A stretch of DNA of 64,000 bases from Sinomonas terrae (GTDB taxonomy: Bacteria; Actinomycetota; Actinomycetes; Actinomycetales; Micrococcaceae). A program made the translations under genes and the position numbers. Where the stretch lies: NCBI RefSeq assembly GCF_022539255.1, contig NZ_JAKZBV010000001.1, forward strand, positions 4,340,001 to 4,404,000. The letters run 5' to 3'. Under the pieces are notes generated by a model. That model saw only the letters and a list, made by a program, of their open reading frames with translations. It made no database searches and was not told the DNA's origin. Shown here piece after piece: positions 1 to 7,809 of this stretch (position 1 is its first letter; each line of letters starts with the position of its first letter).

Positions 1-757
1 CGTCCTCGATGCCCGGGGCGTGGAGCTCCGTGGCAGCGAGGGCGCGGGGGTGGCCCGAGGACATCGCGTAGCCCTCGCCCGCCCAAGTGAGCATCTCGAC
101 GTCGTTCGGCATGTCTCCGAACGCCACGACGTCCTCCGCCGGGACGCCGAGCGCGTGCGCGTATTCGGCAAGCGTCACGGCCTTGTTGACGCCGAGGGGC
201 GCCATCTCGAGCATCGTCAGGTCGAGCGCCGAATGCGTGACGGACACAAGATGCCCGATGTGGGGGGCAACCGCCCGGAAGTAGTCCTCGGCCGACATGC
301 CCTCGATCTTGGCCATGAACTTCACAACCTCGTCGCCCGTCACGAGGTCCTCGAGCCTCCCGTGGCGCACCTCCCCGAGGAGATGGCGGTGGCGAGGCTC
401 CGCGAATCCCGTCTCCATGACGAACTCTTCGGCCGTCTCCGCGGCGAATGACGTCTTTGGGAACAGGCCCCGGACAATGTCCCGCACCTCGAGCATTGTG
501 TGGCGCGAAATGCCCTGCGATGAGACGACGGACATTGTCGAGAGGTCGTAGACGAGGGCGCCGTTCGAACAGATCACGGTGCCCGTGTGCTGGAGCTGCT
601 CGCTCAGCGGAGTGAGCCAGCGGGCCGGGCGCCCGGTCACGAAGACCACGGCGATCCCGGCCGCCTCGCAGCCTTGGAGGGCACGGATCGTCCGCTCGGA
701 GATCCGCCCCTCCCGGCTCAGGATCGTTCCGTCGATATCGCTTGCGACAAGCCTCAC
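1..757 (-). CDS. HAD superfamily (Cof-type) hydrolase, partial
   Basis: The 3' end lies beyond the left window edge; about 252 codons are visible. The GTG start at 757 overlaps the stop of the upstream PEBP-like gene as GTGA, so the two are probably translationally coupled. The N-terminus reads VRLVASDIDGTIL, with the two HAD motif I aspartates at residues 7 and 9; a motif II-like VFVTGR follows, and near the cut end the motif IV GDMPNDVEML is diagnostic of Cof-type (class IIB) phosphatases. The family dephosphorylates small sugar phosphates, flavin or nucleotide phosphates in the cytoplasm; the substrate cannot be told from sequence. Family members are about 270 residues, so little is missing. 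Confidence 0.9.
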   Translation of the reverse strand, partial: MRLVASDIDGTILSREGRISERTIRALQGCEAAGIAVVFVTGRPARWLTPLSEQLQHTGTVICSNGALVYDLSTMSVVSSQGISRHTMLEVRDIVRGLFPKTSFAAETAEEFVMETGFAEPRHRHLLGEVRHGRLEDLVTGDEVVKFMAKIEGMSAEDYFRAVAPHIGHLVSVTHSALDLTMLEMAPLGVNKAVTLAEYAHALGVPAEDVVAFGDMPNDVEMLTWAGEGYAMSSGHPRALAATELHAPGIED

Positions 758-1314
758 TGGACCTCGAAGTGACCGGTCAGCTGCGCCCGGCCGAGCGTGT
801 GGAAGAAGAGGTTGAAGCCGAGGAAGGCCGGCGTCGCGTCGGGGCCGACATCGAGCCGGTCGACGTCGACCGCGTGCACGGTGACGATGTAGCGGTGTGG
901 GCCGTGCCCCTTCGGCGGGGCGGCACCCACGAAGCCCGCGTATCCGGCGTCGTTCTTGAGCTCGATCGCTCCCTCGGGGAGGCTCGCATCGGAATCGGAC
1001 GGGCCCATCCCGTCCGCGCTGCCGCCCGCTCCCTCGGGGAGCTCGTCGACAGTCGCGGGGATGTTCGCGACAGCCCAGTGCCAGAAGCCGCTCGCGGTCG
1101 GGGCGTCGGGGTCGTAGACCGTGACGCAGTAGCTCTTCGTGCCCTCGGGCGCGCCCGACCAGCTGAGCTGGGGTGAGAGGTCCTTCCCGCCCGGCACCTG
1201 GAAGACGCCGCTCACCTGGTTCGGCGCGAGCGTGCCTCCGTCCTCGATGTCCCCCGAGGTGACGCTGAAGGACTCGACCTGAGGCAGATCGTCATACGGA
1301 TTGTGCTTGGCCAT
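754..1314 (-). CDS. YbhB/YbcL family PEBP-like protein
   Basis: A 186-residue protein of the phosphatidylethanolamine-binding-protein family (bacterial YbhB/YbcL, annotated as Raf-kinase-inhibitor-like). Visible family signatures are the central DPDAPTASGFWHWAVANIP segment and the C-terminal GHGPHRYIVTVHAVD block, which form the anion-binding pocket. No signal peptide is seen, so it is cytoplasmic. I chose the ATG at 1314 over an in-frame GTG at 1320 because an AAGGAG sits 5 bases upstream of the ATG and would overlap the GTG. It overlaps the HAD phosphatase downstream by four bases. The physiological ligand of bacterial homologues is unknown. Confidence 0.93.
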   Translation of the reverse strand: MAKHNPYDDLPQVESFSVTSGDIEDGGTLAPNQVSGVFQVPGGKDLSPQLSWSGAPEGTKSYCVTVYDPDAPTASGFWHWAVANIPATVDELPEGAGGSADGMGPSDSDASLPEGAIELKNDAGYAGFVGAAPPKGHGPHRYIVTVHAVDVDRLDVGPDATPAFLGFNLFFHTLGRAQLTGHFEVQ

Positions 1315-1340
1315 GAACACTCCTTGCTCACGTTGCCCCG

Positions 1341-2279
1341 CTACAGCGGGAGGATGTCCCTCACTTCGGCCCGGGTGGGCGGGTTGGCGCCCGGCCGGGA
1401 GACGGTGACCGCGGCGGCCCGCGCCGCGAAGTCGAGGATACGCCGCAGCTCGTCGGCGTCCACCCGGCGCAGCTCCGAGCGCCGCTGCGCGCCGTCTAGC
1501 TCGCGGTCGACGACGCCGCTCAGCAGCGCCGACATGAACGAGTCACCCGCGCCGACAGTGTCCGCGACCCGGACCTTCGCTGCGGGGACCTCTGCCTCGC
1601 CGTCCGCGCAGATGCCCCATGGCCCGTCGCCGCCGCGCGTGACGACGACGATCGAGGGCTCCTCGGGCGCGCCGAGGGTCTTCCAGCGGCGGGCGGAATC
1701 GAGCGGGTCGACGCCCGGGTACAGCCACGCGAGGTCCTCGTCCGAGGCCTTGACGACGTCGGCGAGCGCCACGAATCGTTCCACGAGCGGGCGGACCGCC
1801 TCGCGGTCTGTCGTGATGGTGGGGCGGCAGTTGGGATCGAAGCCGATGGTCGCGCGGGGCCGGGCACGTTCGACGGCGGAGAGCACCTGGGCGGCCCCGG
1901 GCTCGAGGACCGTCGCGATCGACCCGGTGTGCAGGAGCGTCGTGGCGCCGAGGATCGTGGAGAGGCGGTCCCGCAGGTCGGGGAGATGCCAGTCGAGGTC
2001 GAACATGTAGGTCGCGGCGCCCTTGTGATCCAGCTCGGCGATCGCAGTGGAGGTCGGCGTCTCGTCCGGAGGAAGGGGTACGAGGACGCCCGAGGATTTG
2101 AGGTGCTCGGTGAGGAGGCGGCCGTTCGCGTCATCGCCGTAGCGACCGATGAACTGCACCGGATGGTCGAGCCTTGCAAGCCCGATCGCGACGTTGAGGG
2201 GACTGCCGCCCGGATGCGCCTCCGTGCCCGTCGGCTTGCGGACGACGTCGATGAGGCCCTCGCCGATGACAGTGAGCAT
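1341..2279 (-). CDS. PfkB-family carbohydrate kinase
   Basis: A 312-residue ribokinase-fold sugar kinase. It starts MLTVIGEGLIDVV, carries the substrate-binding GGSPLNVAIGLARLD near residues 24-38 and GRYGDDANG, and ends with PfkB signature 2, DTVGAGDSFMSALLSG, whose Asp is the catalytic base and whose GAGD forms the anion hole. This size and the short N-terminus resemble fructokinases, but 2-keto-3-deoxygluconate or ribose cannot be excluded. The ATG at 2279 is chosen because an upstream alternative at 2318 would run into the preceding hydrolase gene; the chosen start leaves a 5-base gap. It probably shares an mRNA with the alpha/beta hydrolase. Confidence 0.92.
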   Translation of the reverse strand: MLTVIGEGLIDVVRKPTGTEAHPGGSPLNVAIGLARLDHPVQFIGRYGDDANGRLLTEHLKSSGVLVPLPPDETPTSTAIAELDHKGAATYMFDLDWHLPDLRDRLSTILGATTLLHTGSIATVLEPGAAQVLSAVERARPRATIGFDPNCRPTITTDREAVRPLVERFVALADVVKASDEDLAWLYPGVDPLDSARRWKTLGAPEEPSIVVVTRGGDGPWGICADGEAEVPAAKVRVADTVGAGDSFMSALLSGVVDRELDGAQRRSELRRVDADELRRILDFAARAAAVTVSRPGANPPTRAEVRDILPL

Positions 2280-2284
2280 GGGGC

Positions 2285-3085
2285 CTACGGTAGCAGTCTG
2301 TCGAGGAGCGCGCGGCACGTTTCGTAGGCCTCCTCGCCCGGGCTGATGAGGGCGGAATGATCACCGACTGTCTCGAGGAGCTCGGCCGGATCGCCTGCCG
2401 CTCGCGCGGCCTCGACGTACGCCTCGGACAGTTCGAACGGCACGGCGTCGTCCGCGCGCGAGTGGACGGCCAGAACCGGGACGCCTGTGGGCAGCCGGCG
2501 CATCGGATCGGCGAGCGCGTACTCCTCGGGAAGCGCGGATTCGGGGCCTCCCATAAGGTTCACCGCGGCGTCGTTGCTCAGGCGCAGGCGGTGAGCGGCG
2601 GAGAGATCGAGGACGCCGGCCTGGCTGACGACGCCGACGAGCGGCACTGCCGGCGACTCGCCGCCCGCCCGGGCGGCCTGCGCTGCGCGGCCCGCTGCCC
2701 AGACCGCGAGGTGGCCGCCGGCGGAGTGGCCGAGGGCGGCGACGCGCCGTGGGTCGATGGCGCCGTCCGTGAACTCCGCGAGGTTCGCAAGGTGATCGAT
2801 GCCCATGGCGACGTCCCGAAACGTGGCCGGCCAGCCGCCGTCGCCCGCCTTTCCGCCGCTGCCAGCGCGCCTGTATTCCAGGTTCCACACTGCGTAGCCG
2901 CGCTCGACCAGGTCGAGAGAGGCTGGTACGCCCAGCTCCGCCGTCCATTGGTCGCGCCAGTAGCCCCCGTGGATCACGACGACGGTGCCGCGCGCCGTTT
3001 CGGTGTTGCCACTGGGCAGGAAGAGTTCGCCCCACTGGTCGCGATGGGGCCCATAGGGGATACGTTCGCGAGTAGCCACGCCCAT
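2285..3085 (-). CDS. Alpha/beta hydrolase, kynurenine-formamidase-like
   Basis: A 266-residue alpha/beta hydrolase without signal peptide. It has the oxyanion-hole segment VVIHGGYWRDQW, the nucleophile elbow GHSAGGHLA (serine), a C-terminal acid in HSRADDAVPF, and the catalytic histidine in VGDHSALI. HGGYW is common in kynurenine formamidases (which hydrolyse N-formylkynurenine in tryptophan breakdown), but no other kynurenine-pathway gene is nearby, so the assignment is to the fold and subfamily only. The ATG at 3085 has no strong ribosome-binding site; an in-frame GTG at 3100 is possible. Divergent from the RelA/SpoT-domain gene. Confidence 0.85.
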   Translation of the reverse strand: MGVATRERIPYGPHRDQWGELFLPSGNTETARGTVVVIHGGYWRDQWTAELGVPASLDLVERGYAVWNLEYRRAGSGGKAGDGGWPATFRDVAMGIDHLANLAEFTDGAIDPRRVAALGHSAGGHLAVWAAGRAAQAARAGGESPAVPLVGVVSQAGVLDLSAAHRLRLSNDAAVNLMGGPESALPEEYALADPMRRLPTGVPVLAVHSRADDAVPFELSEAYVEAARAAGDPAELLETVGDHSALISPGEEAYETCRALLDRLLP

Positions 3086-3146
3086 CACCCTACGTTGCAC
3101 AAGGGAAGAGGCCGTGGGTGTCGGTGCCGATTGCTACCGTGAAGGC

Positions 3147-4250
3147 ATGGCCACCAACTATGACCGCTTGGACGCGGGGCAGCGCGCGATCGTCGATGCG
3201 TCCGTCGAGACGTATGCCCGGGTGCGCCCGGCTCTCAAGGCGGTCACGAGCGACGTCCTGCACACCCTGCGCGACATGTTCAAGGACAGCGAGGAGGCCG
3301 ATCCCCTCTTCGTCACGGGCCGCACCAAGACGGTGGAGTCGTTCAAGGAGAAGATCTCTCGCCTCGATCCGCCGTCAGAGCCCGGCGGGACCCCGACCCT
3401 CAAGTTCCCAGACCCGTTCCGCATCCTCAACGACATGGTCGGCGTCCGGGTCATCACGCGGCTACCACGCGACAACGCGATCGCGGCGAACCTGATCAAG
3501 CGGCAGCGCGACATCTTCGACTGCCGTGGCGACCGTGAGAAGGCGATCGGCTCGATCGAATCCGGCACCTACGGCTATTCGAGCCGGCACCTGATCCTGC
3601 GCACCCTGCAGAACGACGCCGTCAAGGCCTACCAAGCGGTCTTCAACCCTGAGCTGCCTTCCAACGGCAGCTACTTCTTCGAATGCCAGATCCGCACGAT
3701 CTTCGCCCACGCCTGGAGTGAGATCGAGCACGACATCCGCTTCAAGAGCAGCGACCCGCGTGCCTGGAGCCCGCAGTTCGACCGCCAGTTCACTGCGACG
3801 GCCGCGATGCTCGAGGTCGTCGAGAAGGAGTTCGCTGAGCTGCACGAACGGTACGAGAAGGTCCGCAGCTTCTGGAACGAGGCCGGCGAGGGCGGGCAGC
3901 CGCTCACCCCGGACCGGATCCGCGATGTGTGGCAGACACTCCTCCCGCACGTGGACCGCAAGGTCGACGACGACTGGGGCTGGGCCGCGGAGCTCGTTGC
4001 CGCGCATGGTTTCACGCACACGTGGCAGCTCGTCGAACTGCTCGACGCCGAACGGATCACGGAGGTCCGCAAGGCGCTGGACCACCGCTACTCCCCCGGT
4101 CCGGACAGGCTGCTCGACGACCTTCTGCTGTGGCGGTTCGGCCGCGACCACATCGACCTCACCGCCGAGCCCGCCGAGTCGCCGGTTCACCCCCGGCGGG
4201 ACAGCCTCCAGCGGCGGCTGAAGCAGATTGAGCGGTACAGGCTCAACTGA
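3147..4250 (+). CDS. RelA/SpoT synthetase-domain protein (small alarmone synthetase-like)
   Basis: A 367-residue protein with one RelA/SpoT nucleotidyltransferase domain (about residues 30-230): KTVESFKEKI, FPDPFRILNDMVGVRVITR, the YGYSSRHLI substrate loop, and ECQIRTIFAHAWSEIEHDI match the synthetase core that transfers pyrophosphate from ATP to GDP/GTP to make (p)ppGpp. The HD hydrolase domain and the TGS/ACT regulatory domains of long RSH proteins are absent, so it is a stand-alone synthetase-type protein, with an extra C-terminal region (about 120 residues) that I do not recognise. The ATG at 3147 is used; an upstream in-frame start at 3114 lies inside the likely promoter. Activity is inferred from the family; toxSAS-type relatives use other acceptors. 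Confidence 0.88.
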   Translation: MATNYDRLDAGQRAIVDASVETYARVRPALKAVTSDVLHTLRDMFKDSEEADPLFVTGRTKTVESFKEKISRLDPPSEPGGTPTLKFPDPFRILNDMVGVRVITRLPRDNAIAANLIKRQRDIFDCRGDREKAIGSIESGTYGYSSRHLILRTLQNDAVKAYQAVFNPELPSNGSYFFECQIRTIFAHAWSEIEHDIRFKSSDPRAWSPQFDRQFTATAAMLEVVEKEFAELHERYEKVRSFWNEAGEGGQPLTPDRIRDVWQTLLPHVDRKVDDDWGWAAELVAAHGFTHTWQLVELLDAERITEVRKALDHRYSPGPDRLLDDLLLWRFGRDHIDLTAEPAESPVHPRRDSLQRRLKQIERYRLN

Positions 4251-4339
4251 CGGGCGGAGAGGTCGAATTCTCGGTGCGGCACAACGTCTCGGGAGCCGTG
4301 GTCGCGGCGTGGCTCGCGCGGAGTCCTGTGCGATGAGCG

Positions 4340-4741
4340 CTACGTGCCGTAGATGAACGCCTCTGCGTGGGCGACTGCCTTGCGGAAGGAGTCGTTGCGC
4401 AAGGCGATGGCGTGCTCATTCGTCGGACTCCCATTGGCCACGGCCTCGATGTAGCTCGAAAGCCCTGGGGGTCTGAGGACCCAGATTCCGCCATGCGGCG
4501 GCAGGTAGAAGACTGCGAACGAACGCGCAGAGGAATCGTCCTCCCAGACGGGAACGACGGCGACGGCCGCGCCGGTGTCCACGTTGATCCACTGGGCGCG
4601 GGGCCTCGGCTGCTCCTCGTCGTAGACGCTCGGATCGAGGAACGGCGCCGTCCCTTCGCCCCATTTCTCCTCGAATCTCTCGTGGAAGACCGGGAACAGC
4701 GCGTGGTCGTAGCGGCGCCAGCCGCCGCCTGTCGGGCTCAC
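4340..4741 (-). CDS. Hypothetical protein, downstream of DnaJ-like gene
   Basis: A 133-residue soluble protein I do not recognise. It is acidic and aromatic-rich at the N-terminus (RYDHALFPVFHERFEEKWG), followed by a predicted beta-rich stretch around AVAVVPVWEDD and a C-terminal helix ending YGT. Start is GTG at 4741, supported by a near-perfect AAAGGAGG six bases upstream; this site lies just past the stop of the DnaJ-like gene, so the two are an operon with a 13-base gap. No signal peptide or membrane segment. Its position in the dnaJ-like/hsp20/hspR cluster suggests a link to protein stress, which is inference. Confidence 0.75.
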   Translation of the reverse strand: MSPTGGGWRRYDHALFPVFHERFEEKWGEGTAPFLDPSVYDEEQPRPRAQWINVDTGAAVAVVPVWEDDSSARSFAVFYLPPHGGIWVLRPPGLSSYIEAVANGSPTNEHAIALRNDSFRKAVAHAEAFIYGT

Positions 4742-4754
4742 TGAGCTCCTCCTT

Positions 4755-5090
4755 TCAGGGGAACCACGGGAACAGGATCCTCAAGAGGTCTGGTTCGTCG
4801 AAGACCGAACGGGCCGGCCATGCCTCGCGTCGCGGCTCGGGCAGGCCGAGCCACAGGTTGAACGTGGCCTCGGCGCGGCGCAGCGCCTGGTCGTAGGCGG
4901 CGCGGCGGTGAGGGTGGCCGAGGACCGCGTACGCCTCGAACACCGCTCGGAGCCTATCCTCGTCGGCGCTACCTGCCTCGGACGTATCCGGATGAAGCTC
5001 CCTCACGAGACGGCGGTAGGCGCGCCGGATCTCCTGCTGGCTCGCCGAACGATCGACGCCCAGTATCTCGTAGAAGTCCGCATGAGCCAT
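4755..5090 (-). CDS. Short J-domain (DnaJ-like) protein
   Basis: A 111-residue protein that is essentially a single J domain: DFYEILGVDRSASQQEIRRAY at the N-terminus, the invariant HPD in RELHPDTS (stimulates DnaK ATPase), and helix III with FEAYAVLGHPHRRAAYD. The Gly/Phe linker, zinc-finger and substrate-binding domains of full DnaJ are missing; the remaining tail is about 40 residues ending FPWFP. ATG at 5090 is preferred over an in-frame start at 5102. It lies downstream of hsp20 across a strong hairpin (5119-5158), so it may have partly independent transcription. Likely a specialised DnaK co-chaperone. Confidence 0.88.
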   Translation of the reverse strand: MAHADFYEILGVDRSASQQEIRRAYRRLVRELHPDTSEAGSADEDRLRAVFEAYAVLGHPHRRAAYDQALRRAEATFNLWLGLPEPRREAWPARSVFDEPDLLRILFPWFP

Positions 5091-5118
5091 TGGACCCACC
5101 ACCCATGCGGCTGGGCGG

Positions 5119-5158
5119 GCGCTCCGGCAGGGCCCAACTGCCAGCCCTGCCGGAGCGC
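5119..5158 (-). terminator. Strong intergenic hairpin between hsp20 and dnaJ-like gene
   Basis: A perfect 14-bp inverted repeat (GCGCTCCGGCAGGG with its complement) flanking a 12-base loop. There is no obvious U-tract, so it may attenuate rather than fully terminate transcription leaving hsp20, or stabilise the hsp20 mRNA 3' end. Confidence 0.6.
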
Positions 5159-5164
5159 GGGGAC

Positions 5165-5587
5165 TCAGGCCGCTATCTCTCGCTTTGACTTCGATGTGCC
5201 GACGCTGATCTTGCGCGGCTTCGCCTGCTCAGCGATCGGGATGCGCAGCGTCAGCACGCCGTCCTCGTAGTTGGCCGTGACGTTCGCGGTGTCGAGGGAG
5301 TCCCCGAGGATGAGCTCCCGGCCGAACACGCCGCTCGGACGCTCCGCCGCGACGACCTCCGCTTCCTCAGGCCGGTGCGACTCTCTCTGCGCCCGCACCG
5401 TCAGCACATTGCGTTCGACGTCGACATCGATCGAGTTGGGATCGACGCCGGGAAGGTCGAATTCGACCACGAACTCGCCGTCTGCGCGCCACGCCTCGAG
5501 CGGCATCGTCGTAGGCCGGGAAGTGTTACCGAAGACCTGTTCGGTCAGGCGGTCAAGTTCGCGGAACGGATCAGTACGCATCAGCAT
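5165..5587 (-). CDS. Hsp20/alpha-crystallin small heat-shock protein
   Basis: A 140-residue small heat-shock chaperone that binds unfolding proteins without ATP and forms large oligomers. The alpha-crystallin domain spans about residues 35-130 (FVVEFDLPGVDPNSIDVDVE ... GVFGRELILGDSLD ... ANYEDGVLTLRIPIAE), with the conserved GVLTLRIP and an I-x-V-like tail (KISVG). The N-terminus MLMRTDPFRELDRL is typical of actinobacterial Hsp18/Hsp20. ATG at 5587 is chosen because GGAGG lies 8-9 bases upstream. Divergent from the HspR-type regulator at 5729 across an AT-rich 141-bp region, the arrangement expected for HspR control. Confidence 0.95.
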   Translation of the reverse strand: MLMRTDPFRELDRLTEQVFGNTSRPTTMPLEAWRADGEFVVEFDLPGVDPNSIDVDVERNVLTVRAQRESHRPEEAEVVAAERPSGVFGRELILGDSLDTANVTANYEDGVLTLRIPIAEQAKPRKISVGTSKSKREIAA

Positions 5588-5728
5588 CGTTGCCACCTCC
5601 AAGGGTTCGATATAGGGTCAAGTACCTACTGTCTTCTCGACATCTAATCTGTTTCCGAAGACGTAGATATCATAGATCCAACCCCATAGATCAACGCAAG
5701 AGGATTTTCTTCCGGAGAGGAGCTGGCG
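5588..5728. promoter_or_regulatory. Divergent hsp20/hspR control region
   Basis: This 141-bp region is clearly richer in A+T than its surroundings and must hold both divergent promoters. A direct repeat of CATAGATC occurs at 5671-5678 and 5685-5692, with ATATCATAGAT overlapping it. I looked for the Streptomyces HAIR consensus (CTTGAGT-N7-ACTCAAG) and found no convincing match, only the half-like CTTGACC on the minus strand near 5620. Confidence 0.45.
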
Positions 5729-6028
5729 GTGGCGTCGAAGCGTGATTCGTCGGACGGCGTCTACGCCATCTCGGTAGCGGCAGAGCTCTCCGGCCTGGGG
5801 CTTTCGAGCCTCCGCCTGTACGAGCGCAAAGGCCTCATAGCCCCCGCCCGCACCGAGGGCGGCACGCGCCGCTACAGCGAGGACGATATGCAGCGCCTCG
5901 AGCACATCAGCGAACTCGTGGACGCAGGCCTGAACATCGAGGGGATCAAGCTCGTCCTGGAGCTCGAGGCTGAGAACGCCCGGCTACGCGCTCAGCTCGC
6001 GAAGGCCCGGGCCGCCCCACCTCGCTGA
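5729..6028 (+). CDS. hspR: HspR-like MerR-family heat-shock repressor
   Basis: A 99-residue MerR-family DNA-binding protein: the winged helix-turn-helix YAISVAAELSGL ... SLRLYERKGLIAPARTEGGT-RRYSEDD is close to HspR, and the C-terminus is a short coiled coil (ELEAENARLRAQLAKA) for dimerisation; there is no ligand-binding domain. HspR proteins repress chaperone genes, often with DnaK as co-repressor. GTG start at 5729 follows GGAGAGGAG with a six-base spacer. Its divergent position next to hsp20 suggests it represses hsp20 and itself. In many Actinobacteria hspR sits in the dnaK operon instead, so this could be a second, hsp20-specific paralogue. Confidence 0.85.
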   Translation: MASKRDSSDGVYAISVAAELSGLGLSSLRLYERKGLIAPARTEGGTRRYSEDDMQRLEHISELVDAGLNIEGIKLVLELEAENARLRAQLAKARAAPPR

Positions 6029-6118
6029 GGGGTCGTTCGCGCCCACCCTTCCACGACGGCCGTTTGTGTGCTGGGCTGGCAGGGTAGCGACCGAGCGAAC
6101 CGAGGGAAAGGTAGGCGC

Positions 6119-6577
6119 ATGAAGGCTTCCGACGAACTCGCCCACGGGCTGCAGGCCATTCTCGTGGACCTCATCGACCTCTCACTTGAAGGCAAACAGG
6201 CTCACTGGAATATCGTGGGCAGCAATTTCCGCGACCTCCACCTCCAGCTCGACGAGGTGGTCGCCGCCGCTCGCCTGCACGCGGACGAGGTTGCCGAGCG
6301 GCTGCGCGCTCTCCACTCAGTTCCCGACGGCCGGGCGTCCACAGTGGCAAAGACGACGAGCCTCAAAGAGGGCAGCGAAGGTCTCGTGACAACAAGCGAC
6401 GCGATCGATCGTGTCGTCGCCGCGCTCGAAGCCACCTGCTCGACCGTGCGGGGAGTCTACGATGCCGTCGAGAAGGACGACGCCGCAACAACGGACATCC
6501 TCAACCAGATCATCCTCCAGCTGGAAAAGCTTGCCTGGATGGTCTCGGCCGAGAAGGCCAACACCGCGACGGCATAG
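6119..6577 (+). CDS. dps: Dps-family ferritin-like DNA-protection protein
   Basis: A 152-residue Dps/miniferritin. The ferroxidase segment KQAHWNIVG.NFRDLHLQLDE has the conserved His, Asp and Glu ligands at the dimer interface, and the four-helix bundle is complete to the C-terminal ILQLEKLAWMVSAEKANTATA. Dps dodecamers oxidise Fe(II) with hydrogen peroxide, store iron and can bind DNA during starvation and oxidative stress. ATG at 6119 is used, with GGAAAGG 6-9 bases upstream; an in-frame start at 6068 would add 17 atypical residues. It follows hspR by 90 bp, fitting a stress cluster. Confidence 0.93.
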   Translation: MKASDELAHGLQAILVDLIDLSLEGKQAHWNIVGSNFRDLHLQLDEVVAAARLHADEVAERLRALHSVPDGRASTVAKTTSLKEGSEGLVTTSDAIDRVVAALEATCSTVRGVYDAVEKDDAATTDILNQIILQLEKLAWMVSAEKANTATA

Positions 6578-6708
6578 TTCTGGGCCCGGCCAGCGCAGAG
6601 CCCGCGCTCTGGCCCATTTCTGGAGCTGCCAAACCGCGCCCTTCGGCGACACACCGGGATCCGGACTGATTGGGAAAACACAACCGGGCGGGAACGCGGC
6701 GGAGGCGG

Positions 6709-6764
6709 CCTCGCTCACGGCAGGCGGCCCCTCGCTCACGGCAGGCGGCCCCTCGCTCACGGCA
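6709..6764. repeat. Tandem 21-bp repeat at a convergent gene end (2.7 copies)
   Basis: Two exact 21-bp copies starting CCTCGCTCACGGCAGGCGG (6709-6729 and 6730-6750) and a partial third (6751-6764). The third copy contains the stop codon of the LysR gene (6757-6759), so each copy repeats the TGA and flanking bases. It sits in the Dps/LysR convergent gap. Confidence 0.8.
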
Positions 6765-7665
6765 ACAGCTCGCGGGCGGCCTCTTCGAGCACCGTCCGGA
6801 CGGCCACGGTGACCGGGTGGCCGGTGCTCGAGGCCCGCATCGACGTGAAGACGGTGCGCTGGGGGGAGCCAGCAAGCTCCACGAGACGGGCCGACGGCGT
6901 GCGGCCCACCCAAACGAGGTCAGGGAGGAGAGCGACGGCATTGCCCGACTCGACGAGCCCGACGTGGGCCTGGAGGTCCGCCGTTTCGTACCGCACGTCC
7001 GGTTCGAACCCGGCGGAACGGCAGGCCTGTTCGGCCCAGTGGCGGGAGGCCGCGTCACGAGGCTCCATGACCCACGGAAGGCAGGCGGCGTCCGAAAGGC
7101 TCCGCACACGGTCGAATCCCTCTCCGTTCCCCGCGGCCGGGACGGCGAGCCGAATGGAATCGCTCGTGAGCGGCTGCCGGTCCAGGCTCGGGTAGTGGGG
7201 CGCGGCATGATGCGGATACTGCTCGGCGACGACCAGATCGAAGTCGCGTGCCCACGTCTCGTGCAGGGCGGTTTCGGGCTCGTGCTGGACCATCTCGACC
7301 CGCAGGGCGGGATGCCGCTCCCGAAGGGTGCGCAAGGCGGTTGGCATCAGGGCGAGCGCGGCAGTCTGGAAGACCGCGAGCCGGACCGTCCCGCGCACCT
7401 CGCTCTGGCTGGCTGCGAGCGCCGTTTCGGTACGTTCGAGGGCGTCGAGCAGTTCGCTCGTGTGTTCGACGAGCACGAGGGCCTGAGGCGTGAGGATCAC
7501 TCGACGGCCCGACTTGCGGAGCAGCTCGGCGCCGACCTCCTTCTCAAGGAGCGCAAGCTGCTGCGAGACCGACGACGGACTGTACGCGAGCGCGTCGGCC
7601 ACCTCGGCGAGGGTCCCCCGGATGCTGAGTTCGCGCAGGAGCCGCAGGCGTCGGATCTCGAGCAT
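6757..7665 (-). CDS. LysR-family regulator, divergent from putA
   Basis: A 302-residue LysR-type regulator. The N-terminal winged HTH (residues 1-62) starts MLEIRRLRLLRELSIRGTLAEVADALAYSPSSVSQQLALLEKEVG, and the substrate-binding domain runs from about residue 85 (GTVRLAVFQTAALALMPTAL). ATG at 7665 has a GGAG eight bases upstream. It is divergent from putA with 144 bp between the starts, the classic LysR layout, so the likely target is putA with proline or a catabolite as inducer (inference). The last codons lie in a tandem 21-bp repeat. Confidence 0.9.
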   Translation of the reverse strand: MLEIRRLRLLRELSIRGTLAEVADALAYSPSSVSQQLALLEKEVGAELLRKSGRRVILTPQALVLVEHTSELLDALERTETALAASQSEVRGTVRLAVFQTAALALMPTALRTLRERHPALRVEMVQHEPETALHETWARDFDLVVAEQYPHHAAPHYPSLDRQPLTSDSIRLAVPAAGNGEGFDRVRSLSDAACLPWVMEPRDAASRHWAEQACRSAGFEPDVRYETADLQAHVGLVESGNAVALLPDLVWVGRTPSARLVELAGSPQRTVFTSMRASSTGHPVTVAVRTVLEEAARELLP

Positions 7666-7809
7666 GAGGACCACTCCATTCGTTCAGTTTTCCTCACGAT
7701 TATGCGTCGAAAAACATCGCTTCTGCTTCTGTAATTCACGGCACATACTGGCAGAAGACCCCGCAAGACCGACGAGACCCGTCAAACCAACCGGACAGGA
7801 CCCACAACG

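Noticed and set aside
5588..5728. HAIR operator for HspR
   Set aside because: No acceptable match to CTTGAGT-N7-ACTCAAG; only degenerate half-sites, so reported as a control region only.
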